DNA of 64,000 nt from NCBI GenBank assembly GCA_914767885.1, contig CAJZBQ010000058.1, positions 310,001 to 374,000 of the forward strand, written 5' to 3'. The position numbers and the translations under genes were made by a program. This document shows positions 1 to 9,890 of the stretch, piece after piece; the first letter of the stretch is position 1; each line of letters starts with the position of its first letter. Below the pieces are notes generated by a model. It was not told the origin of the DNA and searched no databases. It saw only the letters and a list, made by a program, of their open reading frames with translations. Origin of the DNA: Blepharisma stoltei. Lineage: Eukaryota > Ciliophora > Heterotrichea > Heterotrichida > Blepharismidae.

Positions 1-676
1 TTACCTATATTTTGTTTCAATTTAAAGGGGGGAGTCAGAAGAGCCTAAGTTCCTCTTACTAAGGACGCTAGAGGAGCATAGACCTCTAACGTTCCTCGAT
101 TTTAATATTGTAATATAAATTAAATTAATATATTTCGAAATTTTGGATATTAATCGCAAATCTTTTAATTTGTTGTTAAGAGCAGCTATACAAGCTCGAG
201 AATATCTTAACAATTCCTCTCCCTATTTTTGAGCATTCCGTTGATTTCTAGACATAAGTTGGAAAATATTATAAAAATGAGGTATTATTCATTATTGCCT
301 TCAATTTGGTGATTTTGTCTTATCTAAGCCAGCCTTTACCCATTACACACCATCTCCTATTTTCTGCAAGAAGGCATTAACTTTACTCGGTAGACTTGGC
401 TTATAAACCTCTGAAGAGTTTAAAAATATGCACCTGCTGGAGCTAGGCCAATAGAATTTCAGAGTTTAGCATGGAAGCAGTTTTAGAAAACGCTTGAGTT
501 CAATAAGCCTCGAATCAAAGGACTCAACGCAAAGATGCACTCACCAGCCTTAATGTGTATACCGGACTTTTGGAGCAATTGAAGCTCTTCAAATATATAT
601 TGCATATAAAGGATTAATTAGCATAATCCCTTCATCTCAGCTAGATAAAAATATTTATTTAAAATTTTGCATAAAC
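1..676. other. No supported gene; possible insertion end
   Basis: No complete gene is seen here. The first 45 bases contain a run (tttcaatttaaagggg) that matches the right end of the insertion at 5639-6153, so the window may open at the end of a similar element. A short forward frame from ATG 471 is interrupted by TAA at about 504. A second frame from 278 reads well only if TAA and TAG were sense codons, which no other gene here supports. Confidence 0.4.
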
Positions 677-1936
677 TTAATTATTAAACCACTCATGAGC
701 AGCAGTAGACAGCTCAATATTCTGATCTCTTATAGCCCCTATTACAGTTTCTACATCAAACGTCGCAGTTAGCTCTGAGTAGCTTAAAATCGTACACTTT
801 TTCTTAATGGTAAAAAGTTTCAACTTCTGAAGACGTTTGCTAATCATTTTAAACGTAAATTTGTCAAGATTATAAAGAATTACAGGTCTTTTTAGCATAA
901 ACTTCAAGAATTCTCCATATGCAGAATGCAAAGTCAAAGGATTGTTTCTTTCAATCACTTTTAAAAAGCATGCGAAAACCATCAATTCAATTGGCTTAAG
1001 TTGTTTTATATTCGCTAATTTTTTATCTTCTCGGCTTTCTACAGTCATTCTGCCTAAGTCTTTTGCAAACTGATTAGCCTCATCTTCTACTGCTGCAGGG
1101 GAGACAAGCACGATTTGGCATGAAAGCCTTGACCTAATTCTTTTTTCCAACATTTCAACAAAATTTAGATTAGGAGTGATTCCTAAAATGCACAGCATGC
1201 ATATCTCAGTATGGATAAGCTCAAATAAAGTATAAAGAAATACCTGCTTGATTGTTTTGTGTGCGAATTCTTCTATGTCTTTGATAATAATCAAAATTTT
1301 ATCACTAGGTGATAAATTTTCTTTAAGAAATTCCAAGCTGTATTGGATTGAGGTTTCTTTATATTCAAGGCCTTTCTTTTGACTGATTCCTCATACTATG
1401 GTTTGGAAAGCTGAGACATCATCTGATGCTAATATTCCGCTAATTTTAATTATGATAGGTTTATGCTTGTTTTCTAACTCCCCCTCTCCGTGAGTGAACA
1501 AAAAAAATTTTGTTCACTCACGGAGGGGTGTTAAATTTTATAAAAAATATTTTTTTTCGAAATTTAAAAAAATCCTAATTCGCAAAAACTGGAAAGCAAA
1601 TATTAATTTAATTTATAAAAATTTTTATGTTTAAAAAGCAATTCGTTTAAAATTAAACAGAATTAACTCTAGATTTCGTAATACTAATTATCATTTATAT
1701 ATCAAAAAATTTTTCTATTAAAAAAAATTTTGTTCACTCACGGAGGGTAGGTTTTTGGCCAAAAAACAGTGATTTTTCTAATGGGTTTTGTTTACTCACG
1801 GAAGGGGGAGTAAGGCCTTATCAATAATTTTGTCGTTGTAGTTTCCTCTTTGTCCCATCATTAAAATGCATTGACTTTGTCGATAATCGTAGCACATGTC
1901 AAATAAATTTCTCAGCTGGGTATTGCACGATTCCAT
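677..1936 (-). CDS. ORC4: Origin recognition complex subunit 4
   Basis: ORC4 is a subunit of the nuclear complex that marks replication origins. Removing the IES at 1475-1810 gives one frame of 307 codons, starting at ATG 1936 and ending in TAA 677. The AAA+ core is recognisable: a segment like GILASDDVSAF after the ATPase loop, an LCILGIT...LLEKRIRSRLS segment typical of ORC4, and a C-terminal winged-helix part (LHSAYGEFLKFM...YNLDKFTFKMI). It is shorter than animal ORC4 (about 430 aa), mostly at the N-terminus. The Walker A position reads GQRGNYND and lacks the usual Lys. Trp codon TGA occurs at 1391-1393. The next gene upstream is divergent. Confidence 0.85.
1475..1810. mobile_element. IES, MITE-like family (336 bp)
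   Basis: TA-bounded insertion inside ORC4. The left end carries a hairpin (TCCGTGAGTGAACA followed by its complement) and the right end carries the second TCCGTGAG box. Removal of 1475-1810 joins Ala-Leu to Glu-Asn in frame. It is inverted relative to the copy at 15254-15641. Confidence 0.85.
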
Positions 1937-2070
1937 AGTTATTTATATTCATTTTAAGTCCATAAGAAGCATTTTCACATCAATTTTAATTATTTTTAAT
2001 CTTTCTGGGACTTTTGCTTTCATTTTTCTTAATTTCCTTGAACTAATTCTTCATACGCGGTAATTTAAAA

Positions 2071-2597
2071 ATGTCAAACACATCTTTTGAGGCTACACTT
2101 AAAATCCGCACAAGTCCTATAGAACAGTTATCTGACACTGATACATGTATAAGGTTTACTCTGGACTTCCTTCAGAGAATTAATCTAGCGAGAAAATCGT
2201 AATTACTATTTAGACAAGGGAACCCACTTCTTTATCTCGATGAAAATTGTTGCTCAGCTTGCTCAGAATCAATGATAAGACTTGGGAATTTAGACACACT
2301 TTTGCTTGCAAGTAATGTAGTTGGAACAGATTTCAAACATATCGCCCTAGATGGGACCTTTGATGTCGCGATGTCTCATAATATTACTCTATTTATATCA
2401 ATATTAAGATTATTTTTTTATTAAAAAAATATTTTTTTAAAAAATTAATCTGAGGAGTTAACAGAGCAGTCTATGACAATTTCAATCGATTAGTCGAAAC
2501 GATTGATCAAAACTCTCAAAGAATCCTGAATGATCCATATTTTACCCATATTGGCATTTATGCTAACTCTCTCATTCTTAATCGACCGATTCCATAG
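2071..2597 (+). CDS. Hypothetical protein, 143 aa
   Basis: The frame runs from ATG 2071 to TAG 2597 after removal of a 15-nt intron (2199-2213) and an 80-bp IES (2379-2458), giving 144 codons. The product has a Cys-containing stretch (DENCCSACSES) and a helical C-terminal half (AVYDNFNRLVETIDQNSQ). I do not recognise the family. It is divergent from ORC4, with about 130 bp between the two starts. Confidence 0.7.
2199..2213 (+). other. 15-nt intron
   Basis: gtaattactatttag interrupts codon TCA/AGA phase in the gene at 2071-2597; removal restores the frame. Confidence 0.85.
2379..2458. other. IES, short AT-rich (80 bp)
   Basis: Bounded by TA at 2379 and 2459; the insert is nearly all A and T and contains in-frame stops. 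Removal joins MSHN to RAVYDN in frame. The ends are weakly inverted (TAATATTACTC / TAACTCCTC). Confidence 0.8.
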
Positions 2598-2982
2598 GAA
2601 AAAAGAAAAATTAGCTTGATCTAACGATTTTCATCAAGTCAAGCATGAAGCCATTCCAATGCCTTTCTCAAATCTAAATACCTATTTTTGATGACAACGA
2701 ATCTTAAAGATCATACCATATAATCGCTTAACGCAATTTTTATTTAATTTTTAGCATATTTGCTAATAAAATTTTATATATTTACTTATTAATGCTAACA
2801 TATAAAATATTTTATATGAAAATTAATAAAATTTTCAAGTTAATGGAAATTTAGATAGTGTATAATTTTAGTGAATTTTCATTATCTGAATCTCCCGAGA
2901 CGATCGCAAATTTATTTTTACCAGCTTATGCTGGCGAAACTAGTCCTTGAATTGGCAAATCCACAATTATACCAGATTTTAA
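2598..2982. other. AT-rich spacer
   Basis: Nothing convincing from 2598 to about 2870. From about 2872 a forward frame (SEFSLSESPETIANLF) looks coding and may belong to the 5' part of the next gene, but the frame change needed to reach it is not resolved. Confidence 0.4.
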
Positions 2983-5900
2983 ATTCATGCGTTGAGAAAA
3001 TCAATCCCCTTGCCGTGTGATCCTTTGCTCGGAAACTCTATATATAATTATTTTCCAGAATTTGTAAACTTATATCCTTGATCAAACAATGGTAAAAGGT
3101 TCGACCAAGGTAGAAGAAGTAAGAGATCTTACTCATGTTTCAAACTCGTTATAGTTGTTTTCAAAAATGATGTATGAATCCACCATGCCAAGCACGATAT
3201 AGAAGAAGGGTATCACATTACAGGAAAACTGCTTAACCACCAAGTTATCCTTTGCTGTTTAATAATTAAAGACCTAAAAGAAGGATCAAAACCAACACTT
3301 GCAGGCCCAAAAAGAATTAAATATAATTATGATACTTTGGAGTTCGAATTCACCATTCCAAGGGTAATCATTGCTCAAAGAAGCCTTGGCGAGCGAAATT
3401 TGGAATTTTATGCTTGCCAAGACCAGAGGCAGATTAATTATGGCCAAGGCCAAGATCTACAACAAATTCCTGATGGGCTGATACCTTTGCATAAGATGGC
3501 TTTTAGTGGGCTTTGGGAATCGAATATCATGTTTGAATTGAGGAACCCAGAAGATTCAGTTTTTGTACTGAATGAGTATGAGTCGAAATCTCAGAAAAAT
3601 GTCATGGTGTTTTCTGGGAATGACTTCAAAAAGTCTGCATTGGTGACTGGCAGAGGGAGAGGAAGAGGGATCACAAGGCAAACTGTAGGAATTAATCTAA
3701 ATGTTTTTGAATAATCATAATTTTATGGTGGGGTTTTATATTTTGAAAAAATTAAAGAGTGAAGATTTATGGAAAATTAATATAGAAATTCGTGGGGAAG
3801 AGGAGCTGGGACACCTTTTAAAGGAATTGATACCAATTTGCCTAGTGTTCCTGAGCTTCCAAGTGGAAATATGGATAGAAATGACAGTTATTCAAGAACT
3901 GCCGGAGGTTATGGAAACACTGGAAATGGGTATAGCAGCAGTGGATATGGAAACACAGGAAGCAGCTACGGAAATAGGCAAGTTTCTACAAACAGTTGGG
4001 AAAATCAGCCAATTGCTAGCAGCGGGTCTTATATGAGTATATCTTCAACCAACAGCTACAACAGAAATAAAGAAAACAGTTATTCCAATAACAGAGCTCC
4101 TAATGATCCTATTTTACCAAGCGCTTCTAGACCTGAAAATCGAGATGTTCCTCAAGTTTTCAATTTTGGAGATAACCCATTTTCTACTCAAAACTCTGTG
4201 TCTAACCCTTTTAGCTTATCAAATCCTTTTAGCCAGACTAGCAATCATAACTATAGATCAAGCGCTCCAATGGTAAACTCTTCAACTCCTTATTCCCAAC
4301 CTATCTCTAACCAAATAATTTCAACTCCTACAAACCCATTAAGCTCTTATTCGATAAGCCAGCCTCAAGCTTATATAAATAATTACCAGCCCCAATTTCC
4401 TATACAGACAAACCCTATTATTTCTCCAATTCAGAACCAAACTCCTATGTATCAGCAGCCAACTCTGTATGCCTATCCTCAACAAATAATTACTCAGCAA
4501 TTACCTCAACAATATATGCCCCAATTTCCACAGTCTCCAGGACCAAATTTCTATCAACCAAACCAGTTTTTTAGCAGCCAAAGAATTGTTCAGCCCGGCT
4601 GCCATTTCGCGAGTCCTCAATTAGCTCATATGATAAATAACATTCCTCCAGGGACCCCTAATGTTTTCCAAAACCCAGGCCAGCCTACACAGGTGTTTTC
4701 TGCAAGCAATATACTCCAAAACGGTTTTGGGCAGCCATCCGCACAAGGCATTTTTGGGAATTCACAAAAAAGCTCTTTAGGGTCTACATTTAACAAACCT
4801 CTTGATAAGCTAAATCAACAGCTCAAAGCAATTTCACAAAAACCTAAAGAAATCGAAAATATAGAAAACCCTGACCTAGTTAATATTCCTGCCTTAATCT
4901 TGCCAATTCCTAAAGGACTATTAGAAGATATCAGGAAAATCCAGCCTGAAAATACTTCTTATAAAACTTTATATCAAACTATGGAATATTCTGATGTCCT
5001 TATCAGAGTAAAAGAAACCGATATTAAAGCGCATAAAGCTGTTTTATACTCTGCAAGCCCTTTTTTTAGGGATTATTTAGATAGACTGAAAGGGATCCCA
5101 TCATCTATCCATGTGGCCAAAATTATTATGCCTACTTGGTTTTCAGTAGAACCATTTAAAATTGTATTGAAATTTATGTACAGCTGCGACATCGAAAAAG
5201 AGTTGATTAACTTGGCAACTGCTAAAGAAATTCTGCAAATTGCTGACCATTTAGACCTCATAGAGCTTGTAAGAGTAATTATTGTGAAATTTGTAATTGT
5301 GCAGCTCACAAAAGATGATGTTCTTGGGCTGCTGCAATTAGCTGGCTCCAGAGGAAAAGATACAAAGGATGAAGCATGGGATTATTTAATGGACTCCTGC
5401 GCAATGTTTGCTGCTCAACATTCTAATTGGCTAGTAAGAAACAGAAGAGCTGAGTGCTTAGGGCTTCCATTAAGTTCATTAATGAGAATGATTGAATTTG
5501 CTATGGGCTGCTGTGTTTCTAAAGAGCACATTGCACTAGTTTTAAAGCTCCTAACTGATATCAGATATGCTGATGATATTTTTGCTTTAGCAACAAAAAT
5601 CAGCGCTTTGTATATGATAGGGTATACAGATAGCACCTTACTCCCCTTTTAATTTCCATTTTTGGGTTTCTTTAAATTGGAACAATTTTTTTTTATAGGA
5701 AAATTTTAACGATGAAAATATTAATTTTATAAAATCACTTTAGACCTCATTTAATAGATAAAAATGCTATTTAAGCAGTCTTTACACTGAATCGATTAAG
5801 TTTTATTTAATTCTTCATAAAAATAAATGAAAATACAAAGTATTGTGGTCAATTTATATTTTTTAAAAAGTTTTATAAAAAATTAAAGATGAAAATCCAT

Positions 5901-7604
5901 ATTTTTATAAATTAATTTTGACCTAATTTTATAAAAACTTAAGTCGAATGCTATTTCAATCTTTTTAATACTGATCGATTAACTTTTTTATTCAATTTTT
6001 TTTTAATAAAAATAAAATAAAATTCAGAGTATTGTGCTCATATTATTTAAAAATTTAAAAAATTTTTTATAGAGTATAAATTTTTTTTAAAATAAATTAA
6101 TCCCTTTAAATTGGAACAGGATTTTTTGTGTTCCAATTTAAAGGGGACGGAGTTAGACATCAGGATGGTTGACTTTGTCAAACCTTTTACAAAAGAACAG
6201 CTAGGAAAACTAGATGAAAGTATGGCTATGGAATATGCAATTCTTGAAGAGAACGCGCCTTATTATCTTACTTTTGTAAGACATACACCAGTTCCTCCAC
6301 CACAGCTTCCTGAGTCTATTAACTTAATAAATGCTCCATCAAGTAACCCTCTTTCAGTGCAACCATCATCCTCATATCAAAATCTGCCTCCTCAAATGAA
6401 CAAGGAGCCTACCAAAATAACAAGCTCATATACTCAAAATATCGCCCCAATCGCAACCTGCATTTTTGACCCAAAAAATCTTCGCGCACGCAAAACCCCT
6501 ATTTTTTCTTTTTCAGTCCCTGAAATAAACCGCTCTCGCAATGTAATGTCAAGATGTTTTACCTTTGCAAACAGAAAATGGTCAGTCTTGGTAAGCACCT
6601 GCCCAGATGGATTTACATCGTTATTTTTATGTGAAAGAGGCCCAGCTGACACTGAGTCAAAATTCATGTCATTATTATTTACTTCAGTGCTTTTTGAACT
6701 AGAGATAGATGACCAAGCTTTAAGAGAAACCAATAGGGTTGGTAACCAAAGCATGGCTTCCTGCTGTTTTTATAGTTTCCCTAACGATCATTATCATATA
6801 GCGGGCGAAAGAAAATACTGCAAAACTTCTACATTAAAAAACCAAGAAAGCGCCATAGTTAATGTATATATGAGAATCGCTGGAATTCATTCAGGAATAA
6901 TGCATTATTTAACTGAAAATTTCAGTACACTTATAGTGAAAGACTATAAGAGTTTTAGAGACATGAGTTTTTATAACATGAAATATATATTATCACATGA
7001 TGCATTAGCAGTCAAAGATGAGCATGAAGCAGCTGGGGCGTTATGGAAATACGCAGCATCAAGGGAACCTGAAGTTATCAATATCATGGTCCCTGAGATC
7101 AGGTACCAGTTTTTAAGCATGAAAGATTTATTGACCCTTGCAAGAGATCATAGAGCTATCAGAAATGCTGCTAATTTTGGATATATTTTTAAGCAAGAAT
7201 ATTATAGGAGAACTGCTGGAAAACCTATAACAGAGAAACCAAGAAATAATTATGTCAATACTTTGGAGGATTTCATGAAAATTGATCACAATGAAAGTAT
7301 TATTGACTGGATTTTGCATAGCAACCACCATGAAGGGTATGAAGACAAGCTTGCTCAGGTAAAAAAACAGTATGAAGAAGAAAAGGCCATGAATGATAAA
7401 AGAAGAGCTGAGCTGAATGCAAAAAAGCATGAGCTTTATATTGAAAATGATAAATTGGCACAAGAGTTGAGGAAAACAAGAGTAGAAGAAAGGAGGATTG
7501 GACATGTGATAAATGATTTACCAAAAGCAGAGGTGGATTTGAGAAGTTCAAGACAGAATTATGAGATTTATGATGCTGGAAGATCAGAGTGTGCTATTAT
7601 GTAG
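2983..7604 (+). CDS. BTB-BACK protein with Q/N/S-rich region
   Basis: After removal of IESs at 3712-3780 and 5639-6153, one frame runs from at least 3087 to TAG 7604, with 1228 codons counted from 3337. Order of parts: an N-terminal globular region ending in an RG-rich run; a long low-complexity region rich in Gln, Asn, Ser and Pro (about 3870-4870); a BTB domain (YSDVLIRVKETDIKAHKAVL) at about 4985-5310; a BACK-like helical region; a second folded region (KWSVLVSTCPDGFTSLFLCE) with another BACK-like segment; and a charged coiled coil at 7340-7530. BTB proteins commonly act as Cullin-3 adaptors, so that role is inferred. The true start is not resolved: the frame opens at 2983 but has no early ATG. 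Confidence 0.75.
3712..3780. other. IES, short (69 bp)
   Basis: The TAA at 3712 ends the upstream frame. Excision between TA 3712 and TA 3781 gives ...NVFEYRNSWGRG... in frame. A second in-frame solution exists using TA at 3691 and TA at 3783, so the exact ends are uncertain. Confidence 0.65.
5639..6153. mobile_element. IES with inverted ends and internal duplication (515 bp)
   Basis: Ends are TTACTCCCCTTTTAATTTCC and (reverse) TAACTCCGTCCCCTTTAAATT, with a second inverted copy of the word ttaaattggaacan inside. Removal joins DSTL to DIRMVDF in frame in the BTB gene. It belongs to a different family from the TCCGTGAG elements. Confidence 0.85.
5712..6070. repeat. Two diverged 176-bp direct repeats inside the IES
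   Basis: Copies start at 5712 and 5888, both with gatgaaaat, and share landmarks in the same order: a long AT tract, a gctattt...tctttn motif, ctgaatcgatta / ctgatcgatta, and a agtattgtg word near the end. Confidence 0.75.
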
Positions 7605-7763
7605 TTTTTAAAGTCTAATTGATAATGGTAACAACCAATTATTAAAATATAGTTAGCTTGATAATGCAATAAATAAAAGATGTAAGTTTTTGCATCTAAT
7701 AATAGGATAAGCCTATTGGCTGCTATGGCATGATTAAATTTATTATTAAAGGTATTAATTGTA

Positions 7764-9265
7764 ATGAGCAGCAAATGTAGCTTTTTAGGCTGCAATCAGG
7801 CAGCAGATATCCAATGCCTATGCACGACCCCTAAAACACTTCTTTGCAATGCACATCTAAGCGTTCACATTGCAACAGTTTCTGGAATACATAGCTGTAA
7901 ACAAATTATTTCAAAATTCAACACCCAATCACGTAAGAAAGTCTTGGAGCTTTTAATCTCTCAAAAACAGAGTTTATTCTGCTTGAAGAATGATATTACT
8001 TTTATACCATTTATATTAACTGAATCTTCTATACTCGCAAGCTTTAATTCTCTTTCATATAGGAAATATAATAAGGTTACAAATACAAAGTTTTACTCAC
8101 TATAAATGGGTATATATTGCCTAATATTTCAAAAATCCTCACTCCTCCTACAATATGAACAAAACCGTTGGAAAAAATTATATTTTTTGGGTAAAATCCA
8201 CCTTCATACGAACAAAGTGCATTTTAATATTAAAATGTTTTATGATATATAATTGATAATTATTGTAATGAAATCTAGAACTAAATTCCGTTGAATTTAA
8301 ACATCTTGCATTTTAAAACATAAATTTACAAGTTAAATTAATATTTCCTTTAAGCATACTTCGAATTGGGATTTTTAAATTTTGAAAAGAATCTTACTTT
8401 AAATTTTATATAAATCCCCTCCTTGAGCGAACATAAAAATATTCTTCGCTCATGGGAGGAGCCAGCATTATTAAAAACTTTATCTGACAACTCCTTCAAA
8501 GAAATATCAAGCATAGAGACTCAACTCAAAAAGATCCAAGATCTAATCAATGAAATTCAAAAAGATTCATCAAAAGCAGCCCATTTAAAGATTTTGAAGG
8601 AAGCACCTGACCAAGCTTTATTGAAATACAAAGAAATTCTAGATGAAAATTTTATTTTATTAAACATTGAAGAAATTATTGACTTTATTTGTTCCCCAAT
8701 TGTCAAAGACAAATATATAAGCAAAGATGATTATCAAGCAAAAATATTAAAATATGAAGACAAATTATACAATCTTGAAGAAAAGCTGAACTTATCTGAA
8801 TATAAGTATAAAAACTTTGAGCTTTCAACTAAAAGAAATACAGAAAGCATTATAGCTAATAGCGAAATTCTTAAGAAAGAAAAAATATCTTTAAATGAGC
8901 AGATTGTACGATTAAATGCGCATATAGATCTATTAAATGAGCAAATAAAGGAAGCCAAAGCAACAAGATTCCAGCGAAATGAAATAGGAAGAGAAAGTGT
9001 TGATGAATTGAAAGGTACTATTAAGCTATTGGAAGAAAATAACGAAGCCCTAATATCAGAAAATAAAAGGCTGACTATCAGGCTTAAAAATAAAGCGAGA
9101 AATGAAAGAAATCCTAGAAGACAAGAATTTATTTGTAGCAGATGTGGCAAGCAAGTTTTAAATATTTCAGCTGGTTCAAATCCTTCAGGAGCCTATGAAA
9201 CAGAAGCTTTTGGTTTATATAGCAACCATTGCACATGCCCTAACCCAATCTATAAGATGAGCTAA
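7764..9265 (+). CDS. B-box-like zinc finger and coiled-coil protein
   Basis: Removal of the IES at 8101-8468 gives 377 aa from ATG 7764 to TAA 9265. The N-terminus has a Cys/His cluster of B-box type (CSFLGCNQAADIQCLC...CNAHLSVH). A long coiled coil follows (about 8730-9110), and the C-terminus has a second Cys-rich patch (ICSRCGKQ...NHCTCPNP). B-box plus coiled coil suggests a scaffold or signalling protein; no substrate can be named. Before excision the first exon ends in a TAA at 8103-8105. Confidence 0.75.
8101..8468. mobile_element. IES containing a diverged MITE-like copy (368 bp)
   Basis: The internal sequence matches the TCCGTGAG family (aacaaaaccgttggaaaaa, ttttttgggtaaaatccacc, then gagcgaac...ttcgctcatgggagga). 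The copy's own ends have lost TA (TCACTCC / GGAGCCA). The TAs that restore the frame lie outside it, at 8101 and 8469, giving SL-LKTLSD. Confidence 0.75.
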
Positions 9266-9323
9266 ACATCCTCAATTATAATTGATTTTTAATTTGAGAA
9301 TATTTAACTGTTAAAATTTAAAT

Positions 9324-9869
9324 ATGAATCCCTATGCAAATCCTTCAAAAATCACGCTTCATATCCCTCAGCAATCTGAATTCGCTTACGAGGAATTAGA
9401 ACGAAAACTTCTAATTGCCAAAAATAAGCGCCATGAGCTATACGAAAACTCGTTAAGAGAAAAACTGAATTACGAAAGAGAAATTCGTAAACTAGAAAGC
9501 CAAAACTATAAGCTCTATCGCTACAATAATGTGCTGGAAATGAAATGCCAAAGCGTAGACCCTGCAGCAGCTGATAAAGAAAACCCTACAGGAAATAGTA
9601 AAAAGGCCACAAGCTACAATAGAAATCCACTAAAAGAAATATCTGGAAATATTTCACGAAGCAAAAGTCGGGATAAATCTACGACAAAATGTACAAAGTC
9701 AACACAATTTTTAAGCAAAGAAAATGCTGTTATAAATAGAAGAATTCGTTCGAGAGCTTTGAAATCATCAGAAGTCCCAGACTTGTCTCCGGATGTCCAA
9801 TATGATGAAAGCCTTTTCCAAATAATTGATGAAATAGAAAACATGAGCATTAGGAAGGATTCTTTATAA
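9324..9869 (+). CDS. Coiled-coil protein, 181 aa
   Basis: Uninterrupted frame from ATG 9324 to TAA 9869. Residues 20-75 form a charged coiled coil (EELERKLLIAKNKRHELYE...). The middle is basic and Ser/Thr-rich (RSKSRDKSTTK), and the C-terminus is acidic (DESLFQIIDEIENM). Family not recognised. It lies tail to tail with the calpain-like gene, 21 bp apart. Confidence 0.65.
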   Translation: MNPYANPSKITLHIPQQSEFAYEELERKLLIAKNKRHELYENSLREKLNYEREIRKLESQNYKLYRYNNVLEMKCQSVDPAAADKENPTGNSKKATSYNRNPLKEISGNISRSKSRDKSTTKCTKSTQFLSKENAVINRRIRSRALKSSEVPDLSPDVQYDESLFQIIDEIENMSIRKDSL

Positions 9870-9890
9870 TTATTTAATTTTTGATATAAT

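Noticed and set aside
278-640. Forward frame that reads smoothly if TAA and TAG are sense codons
   Set aside because: Every other gene in the window ends in TAA or TAG, so a different code for one stretch is not credible; probably chance or a decayed copy.
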